From: Clostridiales bacterium | GTDB taxonomy: Bacteria; Bacillota; Clostridia; Christensenellales; Borkfalkiaceae | Direction: 5' to 3' | Assembly: GCA_003523255.1 (NCBI GenBank) | Contig: DPGH01000002.1 | Coordinates: forward strand, 130,656-194,655 | DNA: 64,000 nt | In this document: positions 17,101-24,474 of the stretch, piece by piece | How the letters are laid out: each line of letters begins with the position of its first letter | Position numbering within the stretch: position 1 is the stretch's first letter | Made by a program: the position numbers and the translations under genes | The notes under the pieces: model-generated | Told to the model about the DNA's origin: nothing | What the model saw: the letters and a program-made list of their open reading frames with translations, nothing else | Databases searched by the model: none

Positions 17101-17529
17101 AACGTAAGGCGTTAAGTCTACGGTATCGCCTACCCACTTGGTTAAATTGTCGGCTACGCCTTCAAAGCCGAGCGCGGGCACAAAGCCGCCGTCGGTTACG
17201 GTAACGGCGCAAGTTGCGGTTTTACCCGCAAAACTCGCGGTAACTGTTGCCGAGCCGCACTTTACGGCGGTTATTTCCGCCGTCTTTTCGTTTACGGTTA
17301 AAACCGCTTCGTTTGAAGAAGTAAAAACCGGAGTTTCGTCTTCTTTTTCGGTCGCTTCGTAACCCAGTTTTTTGCTTTCGCCGATAACCATGGTTACGGA
17401 AGTTTCTTTAAAAGAAACGCTGTAAGTTTTTTCGGGTTCGCTCGGTTCGCCGCAGGCTGCAAGCGCCGCGAAACCGAAAACCGCTATAACCGAAAGAACG
17501 GTGCATAAAAGTTTTTTGAATGTTTTCAT
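14194..17529 (-). CDS. Surface lipoprotein with Ig-like BIG2 and beta-helix modules, 1111 aa
   Basis: The signal peptide ends in a lipobox (ALAAC, C26), so the protein is probably lipid-anchored on the outer face of the membrane. Residues 33-112 form a bacterial Ig-like BIG2 domain (TSSNEAVLTVNEKTAEITAV), and at least two more Ig-like units follow. Two large GLUG-like beta-helix modules come next, separated by Ig-like linkers. The second module ends the protein and is mosaic with the modules of the 956-aa neighbour. A GGGGAGAAA site precedes the ATG. It lies 21 bases after the DUF4838 gene. It probably binds or displays at the cell surface the glycan handled by this locus; that role is inferred from context. 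Confidence 0.8.
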   Translation of the reverse strand: MKTFKKLLCTVLSVIAVFGFAALAACGEPSEPEKTYSVSFKETSVTMVIGESKKLGYEATEKEDETPVFTSSNEAVLTVNEKTAEITAVKCGSATVTASFAGKTATCAVTVTDGGFVPALGFEGVADNLTKWVGDTVDLTPYVTFNEAKFYDCSVSYDFSAEGVVKVENDVLTALKKGTVTVTATANWRDLSNELLVKEFTVTVSDKVEVYFNDGKSAEVSIYTLSSFNGETYATTAAAQLNVLVNGAAAPADKISVTVVSGEDCVTLAGGVVTGVKGGTAVIKGTYNGDDGEISTSMTVKVLRPVIEKDTDLGLFDATDGIIAEASLTSLFTVSGVTVDANVVAAAYSEGGALTALTVENGKISGFNVGREMTSRRVTLYNDTYGVEFSLTPVTKILKRAADLAVLNVDASDKVIDGYFYVANDLTDDPSFCNEHTDKKTKVDENAGFKGVFDGNGKAISYTAYANGLFGNLLQGATVKNAAFVNLTLKSVSNGARALGLCYLVAKDVTLEDLYFEVEDFNSANNGNTTAVIANEVKSAAKFKNIVINVTAPFDNYEFTDNMRTDHKLLGFYGYVCVWVNTLSGAQNLYAVTGSKMPASGAFSSSAESTHQISVAANDAASLGETLPAYPTVRTVEGHYRYNTYAELLASDNDFAAFTASVWKAGLNLPVWAGADVGEYVAVKADDANVTDTITVGINGSKTITANLGKVNVPVTIEVIGGNTDRITVSGTVISASNYGFAKIKLSYTVAGKNCEKTLNVLCLDETSVPVTVTNEIWLSALDGTLFTTNGEVADLTGGAAIVAAQSEAGNIVVESGKLTGINVNNNNFIQTSVTLFDQNGKVTVLTNVKVYTKVLTKASDLAVFNLTSAVSTKGYYIVAKDLTDDPTFTNLHPGYANSARFNGIFDGNGHTVTFTVSAHGLFGNTDWSAVIKNVAFKNLTTAAAKDHGDQVILCNLPYGAFEDVYISFADFDSVNRGHRTALFSNPSGNTVKMTRVIIDIPDASVDAVDYESGTKSYYGPISLYGTAAKDFTVTGSVYVIAKFMPMISCGFSGKAYYMYAVNDYKEGESASTTHKVLNSYRYDTVADMKADTTNYDATGFTASVWQNVNI
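14197..14974 (-). repeat. Beta-helix module B (C-terminal module of the 1111-aa protein)
   Basis: A mosaic copy: its N-terminal coding half (14717-14974) is nearly identical to module C and its C-terminal coding end (14197-14414) is nearly identical to module D, with a diverged middle. Confidence 0.8.
15511..16348 (-). repeat. Beta-helix module A (most diverged copy)
   Basis: Encodes TKILKRAADLAVLN to the FTASVWKAG region. It keeps the module landmarks (FDGNGKAISY, GLFGN, VKNAAFVN, HYRYNTYAEL, FTASVW) but differs from B, C and D in most positions, so it is probably the oldest copy. Confidence 0.7.
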
Positions 17530-17550
17530 TTCGTTTTCTCCCCTGTTTTA

Positions 17551-19548
17551 TTAAAGCGCGTTAGTTATGTCGGACATGCTCTTATGCTCGGCATATTGCG
17601 CTATGCTGTACTTTTCTACGTCCGCTTTAAGCCTTGCCACTATAGAGTTATAAGTCGCGGAGTCGAGTTCTGCCCCGTAAACGACCGCCGAAATATACGC
17701 GGGGCTTACCCATTCCACTTCTATATGGTCGATAAGCATCTGATAAAGTTCGGGATCGCTTTCGCTATACTTTTTAACGAGTTCTTTCGCCGCGTCAAAC
17801 TCTTGCTGCCAACCGGTAACCAGGTTAAGGTTCCAGTATTTTTTGCTCATTATCTGCTGATAGATACTGCGTTTTTTAAGAAGTCCGTTTTCGGATATAA
17901 GTTTATAGTTATAACCGCGTACTTCGTAAAAAATGTTTTTCATTGCGGGTGCGGCGTCTTTATACATCGCGTTAAAGAAGTTATCTATAAGCGTTTCTAT
18001 ATTAAGCGAAGAGTTCCATTCGAGTTTCGCGTCGAGATAGGTTTTAAGCGCGTGGAAAGCGGTAGACCTGCCGTTTAACGTGCTTTGCCCCTGATTGTAT
18101 ATAAAGTTTACGCCGAATTTCGCCGCGGCGGCGTAGATATCCGCCGTAAACGAGAACGAATCGAAGAAACACATATACTGGTTAAAGTTGGTAGAATAGA
18201 ACCACGCGTACATATAGTCGGTAAGGCTAGCCCACTTTTTAAAGTTTTCAAGTTCTTGCGAGTTGATTTCCGCATACAAACTTTGTTGCCAGTCTAAGTC
18301 GGATATAGGCGCGTACCAAACGCCGCATTTGGCGTTAAACTTTACGTCCGGCGCAACGGGTTCGTACTCGCCGGTAGTTTCGTTGAGTTTTGCGGGAGCC
18401 TGGCTGTAGTCGTTATACGCCAAAAACATATAGTGCATATCGCGGCGGTAGGCGGCGTTCTCTTCTTTAGCCATCCATTCCTCTACGAGCACGGATACGT
18501 TGTTTATAAGTTTGATGAACGAAGCGGAGTTTGCGCCGTACGTTAAATAGTTCTGCGCGCAAGCCTCGCACCCGCAACTGTCGAAAACGTCTTCCATCGC
18601 CATTGCCACGTTGTTATACAAAGGATATTCTTCCGGCGTATAAAGCGTAAGGCTGTGTTCAATCTTTTTGGCGATTTCTTCTACCATTAACCTATACTGC
18701 ACTTCGTCCCCATGGGCGAGGTAGCAAAGTTGCCTTTTGTTATCCATATACCACAAGGGGTGTTCGTTGCCGTAAACGTCCGGCGGCAAGAATGTAAGCG
18801 CGTTATGAATGGTGGTATTTGCGTTTGCCGTGCCGGAGGTATAGTCCGGGCAAACGGGCAAGCACATATCCATCGTTTTGTAAATGGTTCTCATACGGTA
18901 CTGGAAAGTGTTGTTTCCGTTAAAAATGCCGTAATTCCATCTTCTGTGCGCGATATCGGGCACGTCTTTTACGTCAAGCGTTTTGAATTTAAGGTCGGTA
19001 ACGCCTTTGTCTATTTCGATACAGTCTACGTAGTAGCACTCGTAGTTAAAGTAAACGTTTAACAGGTCGTACACGCCGAAGCAGCATGCGCTGCTCGAAT
19101 TGCCGAACACGAAAACCGAGTTGCCTTGGGTAAGTATTCTCACGCCATCTAACCCGAGGTCCGCGGTGGCGGCTTCAACGTCTATACCGCTGCTTTCGAG
19201 AAGCGAGGTGTTGCCTATCGAGATATATTTTTGATTTGCGGAAAAGTTTTCCGCCCCGTCGTTACGCGCGTCTATCGCGATACCCGTGGCTTTAAGGAAA
19301 AAATCCTGAAATTCCGTTACGGCGAGCATAAGAGTTTCGTCCGTTTGCTCGGGATAAACTACGATATAATCCGTTAAACCGTTAGACACGATTTTATTTT
19401 CGGTATCGGTAACGTTAAAAACGTGCGTTCCGTCGTAAGTTATTCTTTCCGACTCCTCGGGGGTTTGTTCGCTCCCGCATGCGGTGAAAGAAAACGTCGC
19501 CGCGAGCGTCAGCATAAGCCCTAACATTAAACATAAAATCTTTTTCAT
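17551..19548 (-). CDS. DUF4838-type glycan-associated lipoprotein
   Basis: A 665-aa lipoprotein with lipobox FTAC (C24). Residues 60-170 resemble the alpha/beta N-terminal domain that precedes the barrel in GH20/GH67-type enzymes (YIVVYPEQTDETLMLAVTEF, KYISIGNT, GVYDLL). The remainder matches the DUF4838 pattern, a barrel-like domain rich in Trp and Tyr (AHRRWNYGIF, EDVFDSCGCEAC, YMFLAYNDY). Such proteins are frequent in polysaccharide loci and are suspected glycosidases, but no activity is assigned. It sits between two secreted Ig-like proteins in the locus, 13-21 bases from each neighbour. Confidence 0.8.
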   Translation of the reverse strand: MKKILCLMLGLMLTLAATFSFTACGSEQTPEESERITYDGTHVFNVTDTENKIVSNGLTDYIVVYPEQTDETLMLAVTEFQDFFLKATGIAIDARNDGAENFSANQKYISIGNTSLLESSGIDVEAATADLGLDGVRILTQGNSVFVFGNSSSACCFGVYDLLNVYFNYECYYVDCIEIDKGVTDLKFKTLDVKDVPDIAHRRWNYGIFNGNNTFQYRMRTIYKTMDMCLPVCPDYTSGTANANTTIHNALTFLPPDVYGNEHPLWYMDNKRQLCYLAHGDEVQYRLMVEEIAKKIEHSLTLYTPEEYPLYNNVAMAMEDVFDSCGCEACAQNYLTYGANSASFIKLINNVSVLVEEWMAKEENAAYRRDMHYMFLAYNDYSQAPAKLNETTGEYEPVAPDVKFNAKCGVWYAPISDLDWQQSLYAEINSQELENFKKWASLTDYMYAWFYSTNFNQYMCFFDSFSFTADIYAAAAKFGVNFIYNQGQSTLNGRSTAFHALKTYLDAKLEWNSSLNIETLIDNFFNAMYKDAAPAMKNIFYEVRGYNYKLISENGLLKKRSIYQQIMSKKYWNLNLVTGWQQEFDAAKELVKKYSESDPELYQMLIDHIEVEWVSPAYISAVVYGAELDSATYNSIVARLKADVEKYSIAQYAEHKSMSDITNAL

Positions 19549-19561
19549 TTATCTTCTCCCT

Positions 19562-22528
19562 TTAAGCCACTTTAACGAAGTAGTAAGCGGTCGTCTGATT
19601 AAAGTCTTTATCGTAACAGTGATAGCACACTCTGTAAACGCCCTTTTCGCTTGCGGTGAATTTGCCGTTTTCGCCTACGGCGATGAACTTGCCGGAGGGC
19701 GCGTACGCCATTACGAGAACCTGCGTTTCGGACTGAGCGGATACGGTATACTTTTTAACGGTGATTACCGATTTATAGTTTGCCGTTTCGGTTTTTCCGT
19801 TAAAGTTGTTTTCAATCGTTACGACGGGCGGAGTCTTGTCTATAACCGTTATGGTGTAGTTAAGAACTTTTTCGTTGCCCCAGCCGTCGGTTACTTTATA
19901 CGAAAGCGTATATTCGCCCGCAACGGAAAGCGTTACTTTAACGTTTTCTTTAAGGCTTACGTTTTTGAGCTCTCTGCCGTTTTCGTCGGTAAGGTTGCCG
20001 TTTGCGCCGTAAAGCGAAACTTTAACGCCGTTACCCGAAACGAGAGATAAAACGTCGGTACAAACGGGTGCGTACACGGTCATGACCGAGCCCTTTTCTT
20101 TAATACCCGAATCTACCGCGGGTACGTAAATATCCGGCTTGATGTAGTCGCCGGCAACGGAACTGAACGTCTGATTGTTGATAGAAACGACGGTAACGCG
20201 GCTTTCCGCGGTTACGCCCTCTAACGAGATTTCAACGCGGACCTTATCCTGCGGGAAAATGTTTTCGCCGAGAGATACGCTTACGCCGCTCTTTTCCGAA
20301 ATTTTATAATCGTTCGATCTATAAGAAACGAAAGTGTCAAGCCCGCTGAAGGTTACGCTCGCCAACACGCCTTCGTAATCGTGGCAGGTAAAGTTTACCC
20401 TTTCGCCGGAAGCCGAGTAAGTTATGGTAAACGTACGGCTTTCGTCAAAATAATCGGTGAGTTTGACAGTCAACGCGGAGAAATTAGTATACCCGCTGTC
20501 AACCTTAAAACCGAAATTGAACGAAGCGAAAGAAATCGCGTTTATAAACTTATAAGAAGCGTTTTGAGTCGCCTTTAATACAATACCGCTCTCGTCCGCG
20601 ATACTTTCGCCGTTGCCGACGAAGTATTTAGCCATATCTATTTCATAATCGGCTAAACCCGTGTCAACTACGCCCACCGTATATTCGCGAGAGGTCGCCG
20701 CGCCGTAAACGTATTTAAGCGTTACGGTGTTTTCGGCATTAACGGTAAAGTTATCGGGGTCGGAAACCGCTACGAAATCGCCGTTGTCGTTTTTAACTAA
20801 TACGGAAGCGGTTTGAGAAACGGATTTGCCGTTTTCAAACTTAACCGCCGTAACGCCGTCTAACGCGTAGGTCGCGCCTTTAATAAATTTATCGGGAAGA
20901 ACGGCGGTAGAAAACGTTACGTTGTCGCTCGCGACCGAGGTTACGTCAAAATCTTTAACGTATTCGCCCGCAACGTCTTTAACCGTATAACGAAGGGTGT
21001 AATTACCCGCAACGAGCGGAACGAACGTGCGCGCCGCGGTATCTATCGCAATGCTTTCGCCGTTTATTATCGCTTCGATATTAACTTCTACCTCGCCGTT
21101 AATAGACGACGCGGTGAATTCCGGTAAAACGTAGGTTTTGCACGTTTCTACGGAAGCGGGCACGTTACCGGCGTTTAATGAAATTACGTTGCTTGCGGCG
21201 GTAAACGTAACAGACTTTTCGGTTGCGCCGCCGAAATAATCGGTCGCGCGGTAAGTTATTACGTAATCTCCGACAGCGACGGGCGTAAATTTGCCGTCTA
21301 TAACTACAACGTCGGTTTTGCCGCCGTATTTAACCGAAACGCTTTCTTCTTTTATACCGGTTGCGGTATAAAATTTCGCCTCGGGAAGAGTTACCGCTTT
21401 ACCCTTTTCAACGTACACGCCGTTTTCAAACTTTTCAAGTCCTTTAACCGTCGCGCCCGTGCTTGCGGGTGCGATTTTATCGTTAAAATCTTCGCCGGTT
21501 AAATCGCCTATCTGCGTTATTTCTATATCGAAAGCCTCTTGTATATAATCGGTAGCGTAAACGGAAAGAAAAACTTCACCCGTGGTGAAACCGTTAAATC
21601 TGTTAGCCTTTTCGTAAATGCCTGGGTTATCGAGGTCGTTTACAAACGTGTTTAATTTACTGTTTACAAAATTTACTCTCGCGGTATCTACGTCGTAGCA
21701 CATGCCGATGCCGTACTGAGAATATCTGTTGCCGTCAGCGCCCCATTCCGCTCTCATATAGCAGTAATACACGTCGCCGTCTACGATAACCTTTCTGTCG
21801 CCGCCCTTTCTAAGACCCGTTTCGCTTTGGCAGGACGCGCCCGCGCGATAATAGAGCCAACCGGTATCGTTAAAGAATACCGAAAAGGTTACGTACACGC
21901 TCGGGTCGTAGCAGTCGGTAAGTTTAACTACCATGGTGCTTGCCTGACGGAGTTTATCGCCGCCCGCTTGGGGGTTGCAGTTATAAGGATAAACGTTAAA
22001 GAAGGGTTTGCCGCCTTTATAGTCGTTTAAGTTTATCGGTGCGTTGCAGTTAAACGTATCCCCGCCCGAAAGTTTTACGTGCATGCCGCCGAGCGTGGCG
22101 TCAGTCATCGTAACCTGTTCGAGGTATTCCGCAGACGATTTGTTTGAGGAAACCGAAAACAGTTTTTCGTTCGCGATAAAGGTCGTTTCTGCCTTATACT
22201 TTACGCCGCCCTCGGTTTTGTAAAGGGTAAGTAAGTATTTGCCGGCAAGGCTTAAAACCTTTTTGTTGCCGTAAGACACTACGCCGTTAGGCGCGGTAAG
22301 GTACACCGTATCGGGAGCAAGTTCCGTTTCTCCGACCAGAATTTTGGCGGCGGAAACATCTAACTCATCCCCCACGACGTATTCGCTTTTAAGCGTATCG
22401 TCTTTAACGACCGCCTCGGCATAAGCCGTGGCAGAGCCGTTTTTCACGGTGAAGCCGAACGCTGCCATGAAAGCGGCGGCAATCGCCGCAAGAATTACAA
22501 GCGTTAAGTTTCTTTTTGCTTTGTTCAT
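19562..22528 (-). CDS. Large secreted protein with Ig-like and jelly-roll domains, 988 aa
   Basis: A Sec signal peptide (hydrophobic to about residue 30, ATAYAEA cleavage region) opens an otherwise beta-rich chain. It contains an Ig-like unit (45-115), a possible jelly-roll or lectin-like domain (about 150-340, with VKLTDCYDPSVYVTF), several Ig-like units, a second related domain near 650-790 (VKLTDYFDESRTF) and C-terminal HYR/Ig-like repeats. No lipobox, sortase motif or C-terminal membrane segment is seen, so how it stays at the surface is unclear. An AAGGAG site precedes the ATG. It follows the ABC permeases directly, suggesting it helps capture the transporter's substrate. Function is inferred only from position. 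Confidence 0.7.
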   Translation of the reverse strand: MNKAKRNLTLVILAAIAAAFMAAFGFTVKNGSATAYAEAVVKDDTLKSEYVVGDELDVSAAKILVGETELAPDTVYLTAPNGVVSYGNKKVLSLAGKYLLTLYKTEGGVKYKAETTFIANEKLFSVSSNKSSAEYLEQVTMTDATLGGMHVKLSGGDTFNCNAPINLNDYKGGKPFFNVYPYNCNPQAGGDKLRQASTMVVKLTDCYDPSVYVTFSVFFNDTGWLYYRAGASCQSETGLRKGGDRKVIVDGDVYYCYMRAEWGADGNRYSQYGIGMCYDVDTARVNFVNSKLNTFVNDLDNPGIYEKANRFNGFTTGEVFLSVYATDYIQEAFDIEITQIGDLTGEDFNDKIAPASTGATVKGLEKFENGVYVEKGKAVTLPEAKFYTATGIKEESVSVKYGGKTDVVVIDGKFTPVAVGDYVITYRATDYFGGATEKSVTFTAASNVISLNAGNVPASVETCKTYVLPEFTASSINGEVEVNIEAIINGESIAIDTAARTFVPLVAGNYTLRYTVKDVAGEYVKDFDVTSVASDNVTFSTAVLPDKFIKGATYALDGVTAVKFENGKSVSQTASVLVKNDNGDFVAVSDPDNFTVNAENTVTLKYVYGAATSREYTVGVVDTGLADYEIDMAKYFVGNGESIADESGIVLKATQNASYKFINAISFASFNFGFKVDSGYTNFSALTVKLTDYFDESRTFTITYSASGERVNFTCHDYEGVLASVTFSGLDTFVSYRSNDYKISEKSGVSVSLGENIFPQDKVRVEISLEGVTAESRVTVVSINNQTFSSVAGDYIKPDIYVPAVDSGIKEKGSVMTVYAPVCTDVLSLVSGNGVKVSLYGANGNLTDENGRELKNVSLKENVKVTLSVAGEYTLSYKVTDGWGNEKVLNYTITVIDKTPPVVTIENNFNGKTETANYKSVITVKKYTVSAQSETQVLVMAYAPSGKFIAVGENGKFTASEKGVYRVCYHCYDKDFNQTTAYYFVKVA

Positions 22529-22554
22529 TTTTATCTCCTTATCTTTTTTCTTTT

Positions 22555-23499
22555 CTATTCTTTAACGCCGCCGAGCGAAATGTTGCCCATCAACTTGTCT
22601 TTCAAAAACAAAAACACAATCAGGATAGGCACGGCGAGTATCATACACGCGGAAACGCGCGCAGGTACGTTGCTGAGTTTGCCGCTCGAATTTCTGAACG
22701 CCATATAGTAAACGCCGTAAGCGAGCGTAGAGTGCGTGGGCAAGTACAAAAGCGGAGTTTCGTAATCGTTCCACAGCGTTACGAACTGTATAAGCATAAC
22801 GGTCGTAAGCATTTTAATCGCGAGCGGTAAAATTATCGTAGTTAAAACTCTGAACTGCGAAGCGCCGTCTATTTCCGCCGCCTCCGCATACGAATCGGGC
22901 AAATCCTCGAAAAAGGCGTAGAACACCAAAAAGTACATACCGACGAACGAGAACTTTTGAATATAGTTACCTATAAACGTATCGTATATGCCGAGATTAC
23001 GCACGAGAGTAAGCATTGCCGGCTGGTTGCCGACTATCGGAATACTCATGACGAGTATAACCACGACGTATATGACTTTACTCATTTTGAACTTATACTT
23101 TGCGCACATGTACGCGGTTATCGCGGGTACGAATGCAAGTATTACGCACCCGCCGCCCGCGTACGCTATAGTATTGAGAATAAGTATAGGAATAGTCAAA
23201 GTAGCCGTTTTTTCAACGAGAGTCGCGCCGGAGTAGAACTTGGTACGCTGTTGAAAAACGAAGTTGTCGAGTATAAGTTTGTAGTTGCCGAGTTTCAACA
23301 CTTCGTCGTGGCTGTATTCGAGATTAGGAAGCCCTATAACGTTTTTCATATGCATAAAATCCATGTTGGATTTAAGGCTTGTGATAACGCCCCAAAGCAG
23401 CAACGCTATTACCGATATTGCGTACAGAATAAGTACCGCGCAGATTATACCGGTGCCGACGGTCATTTTATTGAAAGATTTTCTATCGTTATTTTTCAT
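22555..23499 (-). CDS. Sugar ABC transporter permease, MalG type
   Basis: A 314-aa inner-membrane permease with six predicted membrane segments. The cytoplasmic EAA loop, which docks the ATPase, reads EAAEIDGASQF and is followed by ILPLA. Proteins of this CUT1 family import oligosaccharides together with a solute-binding lipoprotein and a second permease, both encoded directly upstream. The gene starts 11 bases after the partner permease. No ATPase gene is in the locus; a shared MsmK/MsmX-type ATPase from elsewhere is the usual solution in Firmicutes. Confidence 0.93.
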   Translation of the reverse strand: MKNNDRKSFNKMTVGTGIICAVLILYAISVIALLLWGVITSLKSNMDFMHMKNVIGLPNLEYSHDEVLKLGNYKLILDNFVFQQRTKFYSGATLVEKTATLTIPILILNTIAYAGGGCVILAFVPAITAYMCAKYKFKMSKVIYVVVILVMSIPIVGNQPAMLTLVRNLGIYDTFIGNYIQKFSFVGMYFLVFYAFFEDLPDSYAEAAEIDGASQFRVLTTIILPLAIKMLTTVMLIQFVTLWNDYETPLLYLPTHSTLAYGVYYMAFRNSSGKLSNVPARVSACMILAVPILIVFLFLKDKLMGNISLGGVKE

Positions 23500-23510
23500 A
23501 TTATCTCCCC

Positions 23511-24455
23511 TTAATTGACCGACGGACCGAATTTATCCATCGCCTTTTTAACAAGCACGGTAACCGGAAATACCACTATCGTAAGCATAAGACCTAACGC
23601 CGAAAGTTCGGAATACGTTAAATAACTTGCGTTAAGCGAAACGACGTCTGACCCCTGCGCATGCACGTATAAGGTATATCCGAGGGACGCGACCGACCCC
23701 GCGCTCATACCGAACAAAGATACGAGTTGCATCTGGTTGGTAAAAACGCCGACTATCGCTATCACGAGGAAGGATTTAAGCGTAGAGAAAATCATCGGTA
23801 AAACTATTTTGAAAAACTCTTGCATATAATTTACGCCGTCAAGCCAAGCCGACTCTATAACCGAATCGTTTATGTTCGACATAGCGCCGCTGAACAAGAG
23901 TATGTTTACCCCGAAACCGTGCCATAAGTTATACAATATAACCGTAAACAAAACGGTATCGGAATTATCCAAAAGACCTTTCACTTCCGCGCCGGTTAAA
24001 GTTTTCGCTACGTTTATGTAAACGTCGGTTACTATATACTTAAACAAAAGCGCGAACACGACCGCAGAAATAATCTGCGGCATAAAAAGTATTACCTTAA
24101 AAAACCCGCTGCCCGGAAACTTTTTATAAATATAGAAAGAAAACACGAGCGCGAGAAACAACCCGAGCAAACTTCCGAAAACGAAGTTAAGCAGAGAGTT
24201 TTTTATCATATACACGCTGTCTTTCAAAAAGTTGAACGCCGCCGCGAAGTTTTTCATCCCCGCGAAAGTTATCGTATAACCGAGGTCGCCCTCGTTAGGC
24301 GTATACGTTTTGAAAGCCAGCAGTATAGAGTTGAAATTTACGTAAATGTAAAATATTAAGAATTGCAGCACGGGAAGCGCGGTAACGCAGATATAAAATA
24401 TCAGGCGTTTCGTGTTTCTCGGCATTATTCTTTCTTTTGTTACGGTTTTTTCCAT
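23511..24455 (-). CDS. Sugar ABC transporter permease, MalF type
   Basis: A permease of about 314 aa with six predicted membrane segments and an EAA-like loop (ESAWLDGVNYMQEFFK) followed by IVLPMI. It pairs with the MalG-type protein downstream to form the transmembrane channel of a CUT1 importer. The ATG at 24455 is preferred because GGGGGAC lies upstream and the longer frame would begin within the stop region of the binding-protein gene. Confidence 0.92.
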   Translation of the reverse strand: MEKTVTKERIMPRNTKRLIFYICVTALPVLQFLIFYIYVNFNSILLAFKTYTPNEGDLGYTITFAGMKNFAAAFNFLKDSVYMIKNSLLNFVFGSLLGLFLALVFSFYIYKKFPGSGFFKVILFMPQIISAVVFALLFKYIVTDVYINVAKTLTGAEVKGLLDNSDTVLFTVILYNLWHGFGVNILLFSGAMSNINDSVIESAWLDGVNYMQEFFKIVLPMIFSTLKSFLVIAIVGVFTNQMQLVSLFGMSAGSVASLGYTLYVHAQGSDVVSLNASYLTYSELSALGLMLTIVVFPVTVLVKKAMDKFGPSVN

Positions 24456-24474
24456 TATCGTCCCCCGTGCGGAA

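Noticed and set aside
11073..17529. CRISPR-like or transposon-like repeat array
   Set aside because: The repeats are long, in frame and encode matching protein modules; there are no short spacers, terminal inverted repeats or transposase.
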